Shown here: positions 1 through 7,979 of the stretch, piece after piece
Layout: every line of letters starts with the position of its first letter
Position numbering within the stretch: the first letter of the stretch is position 1
From: Porphyromonas sp.
Lineage (GTDB): Bacteria > Bacteroidota > Bacteroidia > Bacteroidales > Porphyromonadaceae
Direction of reading: 5' to 3'
NCBI RefSeq assembly: GCF_030529325.1
Contig: NZ_JAUMXC010000011.1
Coordinates: 18,094 to 51,556 of the forward strand
Length of the DNA stretch: 33,463 nt
Notes under the pieces: generated by a model
Database searches by the model: none
What the model saw: the letters and a program-made list of their open reading frames with translations, nothing else
What the model was told of the DNA's origin: nothing
Position numbers and translations under genes: made by a program

Positions 1-57
1 TAAATAAAGGTATAATCAAGCTGTATAATACCTAAAATACGCGATAATCGATTGACA

Positions 58-85
58 ATCCGACGGATGAGCACTATCCGACGGA
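58..85 (+). repeat. Short direct repeat ATCCGACGGA
   Basis: The 10-mer ATCCGACGGA occurs at 58-67 and again at 76-85, 18 bp apart, in the gene-free start of the window. No protein or RNA gene is evident around it. It may be a binding site pair or chance; nothing else supports a function. Confidence 0.3.
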
Positions 86-113
86 AGCATGACAAGTCGG
101 TGTAGTAGCGACG

Positions 114-184
114 AAAAAAGGTTGTCTAACTTGACGCGACAAGTTAGACAACTTCATTCATCAAGTTAGACACATCGATTTCGA
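114..184 (-). repeat. Dispersed 71-nt three-arm repeat, copy 1
   Basis: Read on the minus strand this is TCGAAAT, 4 nt, GTGTCTAACTTG (162-173), 9 nt, GTTGTCTAACTTG (140-152), 6 nt, CAAGTTAGACAAC (121-133), C, then six T (119-114). Arms 2 and 3 form a perfect 13-bp hairpin followed by a U-tract. The same architecture and spacing recur at 16173-16243 and around 28524-28594, so this is a family and not a chance palindrome. Here it reads away from the gene at 392, towards the left edge of the window, so what it might terminate cannot be seen. Confidence 0.85.
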
Positions 185-273
185 CAGATGTACACCTTGT
201 GAGAAATCTTAGCGGAAAGCCCGACCAATCACGACATAGGGAAAGGCATCAGCAGGGGTGAGAAATTTACTTT

Positions 274-305
274 TTTGTTATTTGTTAATATATTTCGTAC
301 CTTTG
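274..305 (+). promoter_or_regulatory. Bacteroidetes-type promoter for the DUF1573 gene
   Basis: TTTG at 274-277, a 20-bp spacer, then TACCTTTG at 298-305 match the -33/-7 consensus (TTTG, TAnnTTTG) of the Bacteroidetes primary sigma factor. Transcription would start near 312, giving a leader of about 80 nt before the ATG at 392. Confidence 0.75.
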
Positions 306-391
306 GCGGATGATAGGTTTGTTTTTATGATATTGCAAGAGGTTGATGAAAGACAAACCACACTTGAATTTTTGAACTAAATATTACAACA

Positions 392-793
392 ATGAATATG
401 AAGAGATTTACAACGCTACTCCTCGCGATGGTAGTGCTTTTTGGAGCTTACACCCTCAATGCTCAGGACAAGAACAAAGCTAAGATCGAAGTCCCCGAAG
501 ACACTTATGACTTCGGCACTATCAAAGAGGCAGACGGACCTGTGAGCCATGTATTTGAGATCAAAAACACCGGAGGTGCACCTCTCGTGATCACTCGTGT
601 GATGTCGTCTTGTGGTTGTACCACACCAAAGTTTAACCGTGAGCCTATCGCTCCGGGCAAGAGTGGCAAGATCACTGTAGAGTACAACCCTGCCGGTCGT
701 GTCTATCCATTCGTCAAGACTGTATCTGTGTACAGCAACGGTAAGGAAGGCCCATTCATCATAACCATCAAGGGTACTGTCGTCAAAGAATAA
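392..793 (+). CDS. DUF1573 exported Ig-like domain protein
   Basis: A 133-residue secreted protein of the DUF1573 family, common in Bacteroidota and of unknown function. Residues 1-24 are a Sec signal peptide with likely cleavage before QDKNK. The rest is one beta-sandwich domain with the typical pattern: DFGTIKE near 40-46, FEIKNTG near 55-61, and the family's Cys-Gly-Cys pair (C74, C76) in SSCGC. The first ATG (392) is used; a second ATG lies two codons later and either gives a workable signal peptide. It is transcribed alone from the promoter at 274-305, with a hairpin after the gene at 829-861. Periplasmic or surface location is inferred from the signal peptide only. Confidence 0.9.
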   Translation: MNMKRFTTLLLAMVVLFGAYTLNAQDKNKAKIEVPEDTYDFGTIKEADGPVSHVFEIKNTGGAPLVITRVMSSCGCTTPKFNREPIAPGKSGKITVEYNPAGRVYPFVKTVSVYSNGKEGPFIITIKGTVVKE

Positions 794-828
794 GTCGGCA
801 ATTCTCAAAAAGAAATACTTAAGTAAGA

Positions 829-873
829 ACCTCCGAACTCCTGTCGATGGAGGTCGGAGGTCCTTTGTTTTTC
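829..873 (+). terminator. Terminator-like hairpin after DUF1573 gene
   Basis: ACCTCCGA (829-836) pairs with TCGGAGGT (854-861), with an inner CTCC/GGAG stem, and is followed by the T-rich CCTTTGTTTTTC. It lies between the DUF1573 stop and the DUF4199 start at 896, so it could terminate the first transcript or attenuate the next. The interrupted T-run makes it moderate rather than strong. Confidence 0.5.
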
Positions 874-895
874 AGACCATATAATATTATCCCAT

Positions 896-1441
896 ATGTC
901 TTTACAAAATACAGAGACTCCCCCATCTATACCTACCGGTCGCACCTTCGTAGGGTACATCATGAGATATGGATTTATCCTGGGGATCTCCATGTCCCTG
1001 CAGTTCCTTTCGATCCTATTGTACAAGATCGGAGCACTTTCTGCGTTGTTGTACGTGGGACTCTTCTTCTGCATCCCCGTACTGATAGTAGCGTTGGCCC
1101 GACACTACCGTCGTCAGGTGCGCAATGACTCGATGACCTACATGGAGGCTGTGGGCTTCATGATGGGGACATTCCTCTTTGCAATGATACCCACGATATT
1201 GGCTTACTATCTGGGATTTTCGAGACTCATGTCCGATCCCGTATGGCTGGAGACGATCCAAACGCTTGTAGATACATGGATAAGTCAATCTCCACAAGCA
1301 AGTGAGGAGGAGATCGAAGCATTGCGAGGCATGTTACACATGACACCAAGGCAGTTGGCTACACAGTTTGCGGCAACAGCTATGTTCTTGGGGATGATCT
1401 ATATCTATATTGCCGCATTCTTTGTCAAGAAAACAAGATGA
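896..1441 (+). CDS. DUF4199 four-helix membrane protein
   Basis: A 181-residue integral membrane protein matching DUF4199, a Bacteroidota family without known function. Four hydrophobic segments are visible at about 20-43, 48-68, 84-107 and 153-176. A basic cytoplasmic loop (ARHYRRQVRNDSMTY) leads into the third, and a soluble stretch of about 45 residues lies between the third and fourth. The stop overlaps the next start as ATGA (1438-1441), so it is almost certainly translationally coupled to the glycosyltransferase. DUF4199 proteins sit beside such glycosyltransferases in many Bacteroidota, as I recall it, so a role in handling a lipid-linked sugar is a reasonable guess but unproven. Confidence 0.88.
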   Translation: MSLQNTETPPSIPTGRTFVGYIMRYGFILGISMSLQFLSILLYKIGALSALLYVGLFFCIPVLIVALARHYRRQVRNDSMTYMEAVGFMMGTFLFAMIPTILAYYLGFSRLMSDPVWLETIQTLVDTWISQSPQASEEEIEALRGMLHMTPRQLATQFAATAMFLGMIYIYIAAFFVKKTR

Positions 1442-2412
1442 ATACCCAAGAACATACCGACAGTCTTGACTTATCCATCGTGATCCCTCTCTACAACGAG
1501 GAGGAATCCCTGCACGAACTGTATGCGTGGATACGCCGTGTGGTCGATAGAGAAAATTTGTCGACCGAAGTGATCTTTGTCGATGACGGTAGCACGGATG
1601 CCTCATGGAAAGTGATAGAGGAACTCGCCGAAGCCAACGACAATGTGAGGGGAATAAGGTTCAGCCGCAATTATGGCAAGTCCCCTGCTCTGCAGACCGG
1701 CTTTGGAGAAGTACAAGGGCGTGTCATCATCACCATGGATGCCGACCTGCAGGACTCTCCGGATGAGATACCGGAGCTGTACAGGATGATAGCGGAAGAG
1801 GGTTACGACCTTGTATCGGGCTGGAAGAGAAAGCGCTATGATCCTCTATCCAAGACTCTGCCTACCAAGCTTTTCAATGCCACGGTGAGGAGGTTTTCGG
1901 GCATCCGACTTCATGACTTCAACTGTGGTCTCAAGGCTTATCGCAGAGAGGTGACGCAAAATATAGAAGTGTACAACGATATGCACCGCTTCATGCCCTA
2001 CATGGCAAAGTTGGCGGGCTTTGGCCGAATAGGAGAAAAAGTAGTCGAGCACAGAGCGAGGAAGTTCGGGACGACAAAGTTTGGGATGGACAGGTTTGTA
2101 AACGGCTATCTGGATCTTTTGGTACTCTGGTTTACCGGTAGGTTTGGTCGCAAGCCGATGCACTTCTTCGGGCTTTGGGGGAGTGTGATGTTCTTTGTGA
2201 GCTTTATCGCCCTATGCATCTTGTTGATAGATAAGTTTGTCGCTCTCCAAAATGGCAGGCCTGCTCCGCTGGTGGCGTCTACACCTTATTTTTACTTTTG
2301 CCTTGTGGGCATCCTGCTGGGCGTTCAGATGTTTTTGGCAGGCTTCATAGGCGAACTCATATCTCGTCAGTCTCCATCTCGCAATCACTACACCATACGT
2401 AAGAAAATATGA
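1438..2412 (+). CDS. Family 2 glycosyltransferase, polyprenyl-phosphate sugar synthase type
   Basis: A 324-residue GT-A glycosyltransferase of the DPM1/GtrB/ArnC type, which transfers a sugar from a nucleotide donor to a polyprenyl phosphate at the cytoplasmic membrane. The catalytic domain (about 12-230) starts with IVIPLYNEEESL and contains FVDDGSTD (47-54) and the metal-binding MDADLQD (D101, D103). Two C-terminal membrane helices lie at about 241-265 and 284-308. The gene overlaps both neighbours by four bases (ATGA at 1438 and at 2409), forming a three-gene unit with DUF4199 and ApbE. The sugar cannot be told from the sequence. Confidence 0.92.
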   Translation: MNTQEHTDSLDLSIVIPLYNEEESLHELYAWIRRVVDRENLSTEVIFVDDGSTDASWKVIEELAEANDNVRGIRFSRNYGKSPALQTGFGEVQGRVIITMDADLQDSPDEIPELYRMIAEEGYDLVSGWKRKRYDPLSKTLPTKLFNATVRRFSGIRLHDFNCGLKAYRREVTQNIEVYNDMHRFMPYMAKLAGFGRIGEKVVEHRARKFGTTKFGMDRFVNGYLDLLVLWFTGRFGRKPMHFFGLWGSVMFFVSFIALCILLIDKFVALQNGRPAPLVASTPYFYFCLVGILLGVQMFLAGFIGELISRQSPSRNHYTIRKKI

Positions 2413-3422
2413 AACATATTGCCTCCATACTTGCTTTTATCTCCGTCCTACTCGTCTCTTGCACGAACAAAGAAGTGTATCACAAAGAGTCAGGGACACG
2501 ATTCCACACCCTTTACCACATCACCTACAAGAGCACTAAGCCTCTGACCGAAGCCATAGACTCTACCATGTCGGTGTTCAACGCTTCGCTCAACCCCTTT
2601 GACTCTACCTCCCTCGTGTCTCGCATCAATAGAAATGAGACAGACACCCTTGACAACATGATGCTCGATGTCCTTGCTGTGGCAAAGGATGTATATATGG
2701 CTTCCGGAGGTGTTTTTGACATCACAGGAGCTCCGCTTTTCAACATCTGGGGATTCGGAACAAAAAAGGGTGTGACAAGGCCTGCCACTCGCGAGGAAAT
2801 AGACAGCATCATGACTTTTGTAGGACACGATAAACTGATCGTTGACGAAACAATGCGTCGCATAACCAAGGCGGATCCGAGGATGAGCATCATCCCATCG
2901 TCTCTCTCGAAAGGATACATAACCGACCTCGTGGCGGCTACCCTCGAAGCGAACGGAGTCACAGATTACATGGTGGAGATCGGAGGCGAGATGGTCTGCA
3001 AAGGCATCAATCCACAAGGTGACTGTTGGCAAATAGGCGTCAACAAGCCCATAGAGGATAACACCTCCACGATCAGTGAACTGATGAGCAAGGTATCCAT
3101 GTGCGAAAAGGCAGGTCTGGCTTCGTCCGGAGACTACCGCAACTACCACTCTTTGGAAGGACAAAAGGTGAGTCACACGATAGATGTACGTACGGGATAT
3201 CCCGCAGGACAAGATATTCTGAGTGCGACGGTCATCGCCCCCACCTGTATCCTTGCTGATGCGTGGGCTACGACATTTATGGCACTGGGCATGAAAGAAA
3301 GTCTGAAGATACTCGACTCTCATCCTGAACTCAAAGTCATCTTTATTTATGCCGATGAAGGAGGTAACTTCAAGGTCTACGAACGAGGTATCGAGGCTAT
3401 TCCGATAAACGACAACAGGTAG
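2409..3422 (+). CDS. apbE: FAD:protein FMN transferase (ApbE-like lipoprotein)
   Basis: A 337-residue ApbE-family enzyme, which attaches FMN from FAD to a threonine of exported proteins such as Na+-NQR and RNF subunits. Residues 1-17 are a lipoprotein signal with the acylated cysteine at C18 (LLVSC), so it should be anchored in an envelope membrane. Visible family signatures are SGGVFDIT (99-106), LSKGYITD (166-173), VEIGGEM (189-195), SHTIDVRTGYP (255-265) and the metal-site DAWATTFMALG (284-294). Length is normal. It overlaps the glycosyltransferase gene by ATGA, which suggests co-translation although no shared pathway is obvious. No flavinylation target gene lies in the window. Confidence 0.93.
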   Translation: MKHIASILAFISVLLVSCTNKEVYHKESGTRFHTLYHITYKSTKPLTEAIDSTMSVFNASLNPFDSTSLVSRINRNETDTLDNMMLDVLAVAKDVYMASGGVFDITGAPLFNIWGFGTKKGVTRPATREEIDSIMTFVGHDKLIVDETMRRITKADPRMSIIPSSLSKGYITDLVAATLEANGVTDYMVEIGGEMVCKGINPQGDCWQIGVNKPIEDNTSTISELMSKVSMCEKAGLASSGDYRNYHSLEGQKVSHTIDVRTGYPAGQDILSATVIAPTCILADAWATTFMALGMKESLKILDSHPELKVIFIYADEGGNFKVYERGIEAIPINDNR

Positions 3423-3464
3423 CACCGACCCTCATTCTATTATCACATTCCACACAAAAACTCA

Positions 3465-6104
3465 ATGACAAATCAATCTCCATACACATTCCGCTTTGCG
3501 GACATAGAGGTACTCCGATATAGGGTCGAAAACTTCGATAGTCTACCCTTGGAGACTAAGATCTACCTCTTTCATCTGTCTGAGGCCGCTCTTGCGGGCA
3601 GGGATATTATCTTTGCCCAGCATCATCGCCACAACATAGCTATCCGCCATCTCCTTGATGCTCTGATCGTCAATGAAAAATCGTATGATGCCCCGGAATA
3701 TCCTGCTCTGTGTGAATACGCATACAGAGTGTGGTTTGCTTCGGGCATACATCATCATTATGGCGAAGATAAGTTCATACCGGAGTGTTCAAAGTCTTAC
3801 TTGCTTGAAGCTGTCGGAAGATTGCCGGAAGAAGATCAAAAAAAGTTTTCAGAGGCAGGGATCTCCACAAAAGACTTGGTAGAGTTCATTTATGATACCG
3901 AGGCCGATGCCGTGCGCAGGGCTCATGGAGACGAAGAGACCCTCATCGAGAGATCATCGGTGAACTTCTATGGAGAAAATGTTTCCGGCAAAGAAGCCAA
4001 AAGATTTTACAACGAAATTGCCGAAAAGTATAAGATTGCTCCGGGGCTCAACAGCAGGCTCGTCCGCAACTCTTCCGGAGAATTGTCGGAAGAAATAGCA
4101 AGCACTTCGGGTCTGTATGCTCCTGCCATCAAAGAAGTTGTAAGACACCTCAAGGCAGCTATGGCGGTCGCACCGTCCGAGGAAGCAGGGGAGGTCATTG
4201 ACAAACTGATACAATATTACGAGACAGGCGACATAAACGACTTCTACGAATACTCAAAATCTTGGGTAGGGTATAATGACACTGTTTCAGGTACAGACTT
4301 CATCAACGGATTCATAGAAACCTATACAGACCCTCTCGGACTCAAAGGAAGTTGGGAAGCCATTATCCAACTCATGGATAAAGAAGGGTGCAGACGTACA
4401 GCTCTCATCGCGGAAAATGCTTCTCGCTTTGAGGCTCGTTCGACCATAAAAGAGCAGCACAAGAAAGGAGAAATCTCCGGAGTATCTGCTGCAGCCATCC
4501 ACGTCGTCATGCTTGCAGGGGACTCTTACCCTGCCTCTCCGCTGGGCATCAACTTACCTAACGATGAACGTCTACGTGCAGACTACGGCTCCAAATCAGT
4601 GACTCTGACCAATATATCTCAAGCTCTTGACGAAGTCAGCATGGGAAGTGGTGCGACCGAAGCCTTTTACTTAGGCGAAGATGTCAGAACAAGGCTTTAC
4701 AAGTACGGTAACCTTGCAAGCACTGTTCATACAGATCTTCATGAATGTCTCGGGCACGGCTCCGGACGTCTCGAAGACGGCATCACAGGCGATGCTCTCG
4801 GTACCTATGACTCTGCTATCGAAGAGACCCGTGCCGACCTCAATGCGCTTTATTTTATCGCTGACCCTGAGATGGTTTCTCTCGGCATCTTGCCTGATAC
4901 CGAAGTCTACAAGGCCGAATACGACAGATATATGACCAATGGATTGATCGTACAGCTCGCGAGGCTCAAGGAGGGAGAAGTCCTCAAGCAGGCTCACATG
5001 CAAAATCGTTCACTCATATCTCGTTATATCCTTCATTACACGGACGAAAGCGTCGTTGCGCTGATAAAGGAGGACGATCACTACTATGTAAAGATCAATG
5101 ACTATAAGCGTCTGAGAGAAGCCTTCGGAGAGATGCTCAGACTCATTCAGGAAGTCAAAAGTACCGGAGATATAGAGACTGCCCGCACACTCATCGAGAC
5201 CTATGGCACGTCCGTAGATGCAGACATCTATCACAGTGCATCGATGCGCTACAAGGCACTCGGTCTTGCACCATTCAAGGGATTCCTCAATCCACGGATG
5301 CTTGTAGTCCGAGACCGGGAGACAGATGAGATCACAGACATCAGCCTTGATTACAGCGAGACTTATGAGGAACAGATGCTTCGCTATGGCAAAGAGTACT
5401 CGTACCTGCCTCTTTCTACACACGCCCAGCCGGCTACACATCCTGACGGGAAGTGGAGAGATACGCTCAACAACCTGAGAGCACAATTCCGCAGGGCCAT
5501 GGATGGAATCATCTCCGACAGTATGCGAAGCAAGGGGGTCAGTTACAGCATCAACTTCGGAGCCACACTGCCCCGACTACAAGAGATCGCGCGCACTTTG
5601 CCTCATGACGCAAGCCTTGCCCGCCTCATGTGGAGCAAAGATGTACGAGAGATGAAACTCATCGCGCCACTCATCTTTCCCATCGAAGCCCTTGATATAG
5701 AAGAAGCTTTGGAGCTTTGCCACACGTCGCTACACATTGAGGCAAGCGAACAACTGTCTATCCATCTGCTGATGAAAGCTCCATTTGTCGAACACCTGAC
5801 ACTCCGACTCTGGCAGGAAGGAGCCTCCTATACCGAACAAAGAGCGATCATACCCTACATCCTCATGACCCGAATGATGATGAACACCGGACTGGGATAT
5901 CAGCTCCGAGCTTCACTACTCCAATACGCCGAAAGAGATATGACAGCTCCCGCCGGATCGCTATTGATGTACATACTCAATGCACTCCGCAGGCTTGGCG
6001 AAAGTGACGAAAGAGGCAAAGCCCTACTCATTGAGTTCCTTAACAAACACAAAGCAACAGGCATCCCGATGATTGACGCTTTGATCGAAGAGTTCGAACT
6101 CTGA
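3465..6104 (+). CDS. Dipeptidyl peptidase III (M49 family) with C-terminal extension
   Basis: An 879-residue zinc metallopeptidase that removes dipeptides from the N-terminus of short peptides. The M49 zinc motif HECLGH is at 426-431 and the second motif EETRAD at 453-458 (family form EECRA[ED]), where E453 should be the third zinc ligand. There is no signal peptide, so it is probably cytoplasmic. Typical bacterial members are nearer 675 residues; about 200 extra residues (from roughly 680) are helical and Leu/Ala-rich, like an armadillo/AlkD-type repeat domain. I recall a similar extension in the Porphyromonas gingivalis enzyme, which supports the genus guess. It starts 42 bp after apbE, so it may share its transcript, and ends at a strong terminator. 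Confidence 0.93.
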   Translation: MTNQSPYTFRFADIEVLRYRVENFDSLPLETKIYLFHLSEAALAGRDIIFAQHHRHNIAIRHLLDALIVNEKSYDAPEYPALCEYAYRVWFASGIHHHYGEDKFIPECSKSYLLEAVGRLPEEDQKKFSEAGISTKDLVEFIYDTEADAVRRAHGDEETLIERSSVNFYGENVSGKEAKRFYNEIAEKYKIAPGLNSRLVRNSSGELSEEIASTSGLYAPAIKEVVRHLKAAMAVAPSEEAGEVIDKLIQYYETGDINDFYEYSKSWVGYNDTVSGTDFINGFIETYTDPLGLKGSWEAIIQLMDKEGCRRTALIAENASRFEARSTIKEQHKKGEISGVSAAAIHVVMLAGDSYPASPLGINLPNDERLRADYGSKSVTLTNISQALDEVSMGSGATEAFYLGEDVRTRLYKYGNLASTVHTDLHECLGHGSGRLEDGITGDALGTYDSAIEETRADLNALYFIADPEMVSLGILPDTEVYKAEYDRYMTNGLIVQLARLKEGEVLKQAHMQNRSLISRYILHYTDESVVALIKEDDHYYVKINDYKRLREAFGEMLRLIQEVKSTGDIETARTLIETYGTSVDADIYHSASMRYKALGLAPFKGFLNPRMLVVRDRETDEITDISLDYSETYEEQMLRYGKEYSYLPLSTHAQPATHPDGKWRDTLNNLRAQFRRAMDGIISDSMRSKGVSYSINFGATLPRLQEIARTLPHDASLARLMWSKDVREMKLIAPLIFPIEALDIEEALELCHTSLHIEASEQLSIHLLMKAPFVEHLTLRLWQEGASYTEQRAIIPYILMTRMMMNTGLGYQLRASLLQYAERDMTAPAGSLLMYILNALRRLGESDERGKALLIEFLNKHKATGIPMIDALIEEFEL

Positions 6105-6117
6105 CGCAGGTAAACCA

Positions 6118-6173
6118 CACATAAAAAAGGAGAGCAGTGATGCCAATGCATCACTGCTCTCCTTTTTTATGTG
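6118..6173. terminator. Bidirectional terminator, 25-bp perfect stem
   Basis: A perfect 25-bp inverted repeat (6118-6142 with 6149-6173) around the six-base loop CCAATG. Its ends are AAAAAA and TTTTTT, so it has a U-tract on either strand. It sits 14 bp after the DPP III stop in a convergent gap and can stop both the DPP III and the rlmH transcripts. Confidence 0.9.
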
Positions 6174-6274
6174 TAGGCAATTCCGGTACAACCCGTATCC
6201 CCCTCATAGCAACATCATAAACACCCCGAAAAACACGCCTCTCGGTGAGCATCCAAGAATAAGGATATACAACC

Positions 6275-6312
6275 CTCGAAATCCTTGTGTCTAACTTGAT
6301 TTCGAAGGTTCT
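6275..6312 (+). repeat. Partial copy of the dispersed three-arm repeat
   Basis: TCGAAAT (6276-6282), a 4-nt spacer and GTGTCTAACTTG (6287-6298) reproduce the first third of the 71-nt repeat with identical spacing. The second and third arms are then absent. Instead ATTTCGAAGGTTCT (6299-6312) follows, the reverse complement of AGAACCTTCGAAAT that flanks the copy at 16173. The rest of the gap from 6174 to 6360 shows nothing else I can identify. Confidence 0.7.
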
Positions 6313-6360
6313 ACTTCTTCCGCCCGAGCCTTTGTCGGATCTTAATATTTATCAGGGGGA

Positions 6361-6837
6361 TCAGTCGTGGTGATAAGGGTGTCCGTGGATGATGCTAAGG
6401 GCTCTGTAAATCTGTTCGATGAGGAATAGGCGCACCATCTGATGAGAGAACGTCATCTTACTCAAAGAAAGGCGTTCGCGACATCGGGCATAGACTTCGT
6501 CCGAAAATCCGTAAGGCCCTCCGATGACCAGGCAGAGGCGACGAGGGACGACCTGCATCTTGTGCTCAAACCACTCGGCATAGGCGCGTGATGTGAGCTC
6601 TTTTCCCCTCTCATCCAGCAAGACGGCATCGTCGAGATTGCCGATGGTCTCGAGGATCATCTCCCCTTCACGACGTTTTTGCTCGTCCATGGATAGAGAT
6701 TTGCGTGCTTTGATGTCGGGAAGCTCCACAACTTCGATAGGAATGAATCTATTGATCCTCTTGAGGTAGTCCGCACTGAGAGCGGCTATCTCCTTGGCAT
6801 CCGTCTTGCCTACAAATATGAGTCTGATACCTTGCAT
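6361..6837 (-). CDS. rlmH: 23S rRNA pseudouridine-1915 N3-methyltransferase RlmH
   Basis: A 158-residue SPOUT methyltransferase that uses S-adenosylmethionine to methylate pseudouridine 1915 in helix 69 of 23S rRNA on the assembled 70S ribosome. Full family length. Signatures are LDERG (74-78), the SAM-knot loop GGPYG (106-110), FSHQMVRLFLIEQ (130-142) and the C-terminal PYHHD (154-158). It is the last gene of a minus-strand cluster, starting 4 bp after the EEP hydrolase stop, and shares the bidirectional terminator at 6118-6173. Confidence 0.96.
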   Translation of the reverse strand: MQGIRLIFVGKTDAKEIAALSADYLKRINRFIPIEVVELPDIKARKSLSMDEQKRREGEMILETIGNLDDAVLLDERGKELTSRAYAEWFEHKMQVVPRRLCLVIGGPYGFSDEVYARCRERLSLSKMTFSHQMVRLFLIEQIYRALSIIHGHPYHHD

Positions 6838-6841
6838 GAGT

Positions 6842-7939
6842 TCAATATCTTATATCTATATATACAGGGAAGTGATCCGAATAACCATAGGCGTAGTGGT
6901 TGCCTCTGAACGAACGCTTCGGATTGCCGTTTTTCTGGCGAAGATACTCGGGATCAAAGACCCTTGTTGCTTGTTGGGTGAGTCTCAATCCGCCTGCCCT
7001 GCGGATCAGCAGAGAGCCCGAGACGATGATCTGGTCAGGTAGCCATGCCCTCCCTTTGTGACGATGGGAGCCATGTCTCGTCATGTAAGTAGGTGCGGAC
7101 ATATTGTATATGGAGAGGGGGTCGATACTGTCGCTGCGGAGAGGCGTCTTGGCTTGGAGCGCAAGGGTGATGGAGCGGTCGGTGGGATTGTCGTTGAAGT
7201 CCCCCATGAGGATGATGTGCCTGTCGGGGGAGGTGCTTTGTATCTCATCGATGATGCGACGGATGCGAGACATCACCATAGATCTCTGTTTGGCTGTCGA
7301 GCGTGTGCCTTGTCTCCGAGAAGGGGAGTGTACGACAAGGACCTCTATGACTTCTTTTGTGGCTATGTGACGAAATGTCGCCCACAGAGCATGCCGTCCT
7401 CCGTGGAGAGGTAGTTTTTCGTGATAATTGGTCCACAGTCTGTTGTCTTCGAGAGGGTAGGCCGGGACTTCTCTCAGCCTGATGTTGCGGTACACTCGTG
7501 GATCCCACAGTAGTGCGACATCGATGCCTCGAGGGTCGCCACCCTCGGTGATGGCGTAGTGATAGGCAGCCTTGGAGAGTTCTCTACGATGCAGGAGGTC
7601 TTTGATGACTTGAGCGTTCTCTACCTCGCACAGACCTACGATGCCCGGGTAGCGCCATTGGCCCATATCTGATATGACTTGGGCGATACGGGAGAGTTTA
7701 TCGTAGTATTTGGCTTTGTCCCAGTGCATGACACCGTCAGGCAGGAAGTCTTTGTCATCTGTCTGAGGGTCATCATAGGTGTCGAAGAGGTTTTCGACAT
7801 TGTACATCACTATTCGGCTCATGATAGTATCTGTCGTGGGTATCGAGTCTTGGGCTGTCAGTCGGGTAGTCCCAAGGACGGATAAAAAAAGAAGCACACA
7901 GAGTCGCCTGATATGGTAGAGTACTCTGTGTGCTTTCAT
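6842..7939 (-). CDS. Secreted endonuclease/exonuclease/phosphatase-fold hydrolase
   Basis: A 365-residue EEP-superfamily protein (DNase I / sphingomyelinase fold) with an N-terminal signal peptide, about 1-30, cleaving after LTAQ or so. Active-site signatures are MYNVENLFD (45-53), MGDFNDNP in the middle of the domain and the C-terminal catalytic SDH (354-356). The substrate cannot be decided from sequence: exported members include nucleases and phosphodiesterases. It lies 40 bp after pepD and 4 bp before rlmH on the same strand, which suggests cotranscription without shared function. Confidence 0.88.
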   Translation of the reverse strand: MKAHRVLYHIRRLCVLLFLSVLGTTRLTAQDSIPTTDTIMSRIVMYNVENLFDTYDDPQTDDKDFLPDGVMHWDKAKYYDKLSRIAQVISDMGQWRYPGIVGLCEVENAQVIKDLLHRRELSKAAYHYAITEGGDPRGIDVALLWDPRVYRNIRLREVPAYPLEDNRLWTNYHEKLPLHGGRHALWATFRHIATKEVIEVLVVHSPSRRQGTRSTAKQRSMVMSRIRRIIDEIQSTSPDRHIILMGDFNDNPTDRSITLALQAKTPLRSDSIDPLSIYNMSAPTYMTRHGSHRHKGRAWLPDQIIVSGSLLIRRAGGLRLTQQATRVFDPEYLRQKNGNPKRSFRGNHYAYGYSDHFPVYIDIRY

Positions 7940-7979
7940 GCCTTATATGTTATCTTTTATTCGCTGAGACTCAACGGTA

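Noticed and set aside
2490-3425. Long minus-strand frame opposite apbE
   Set aside because: Antisense shadow of a clearly conserved gene; Cys/His/Arg-rich translation typical of reverse frames.
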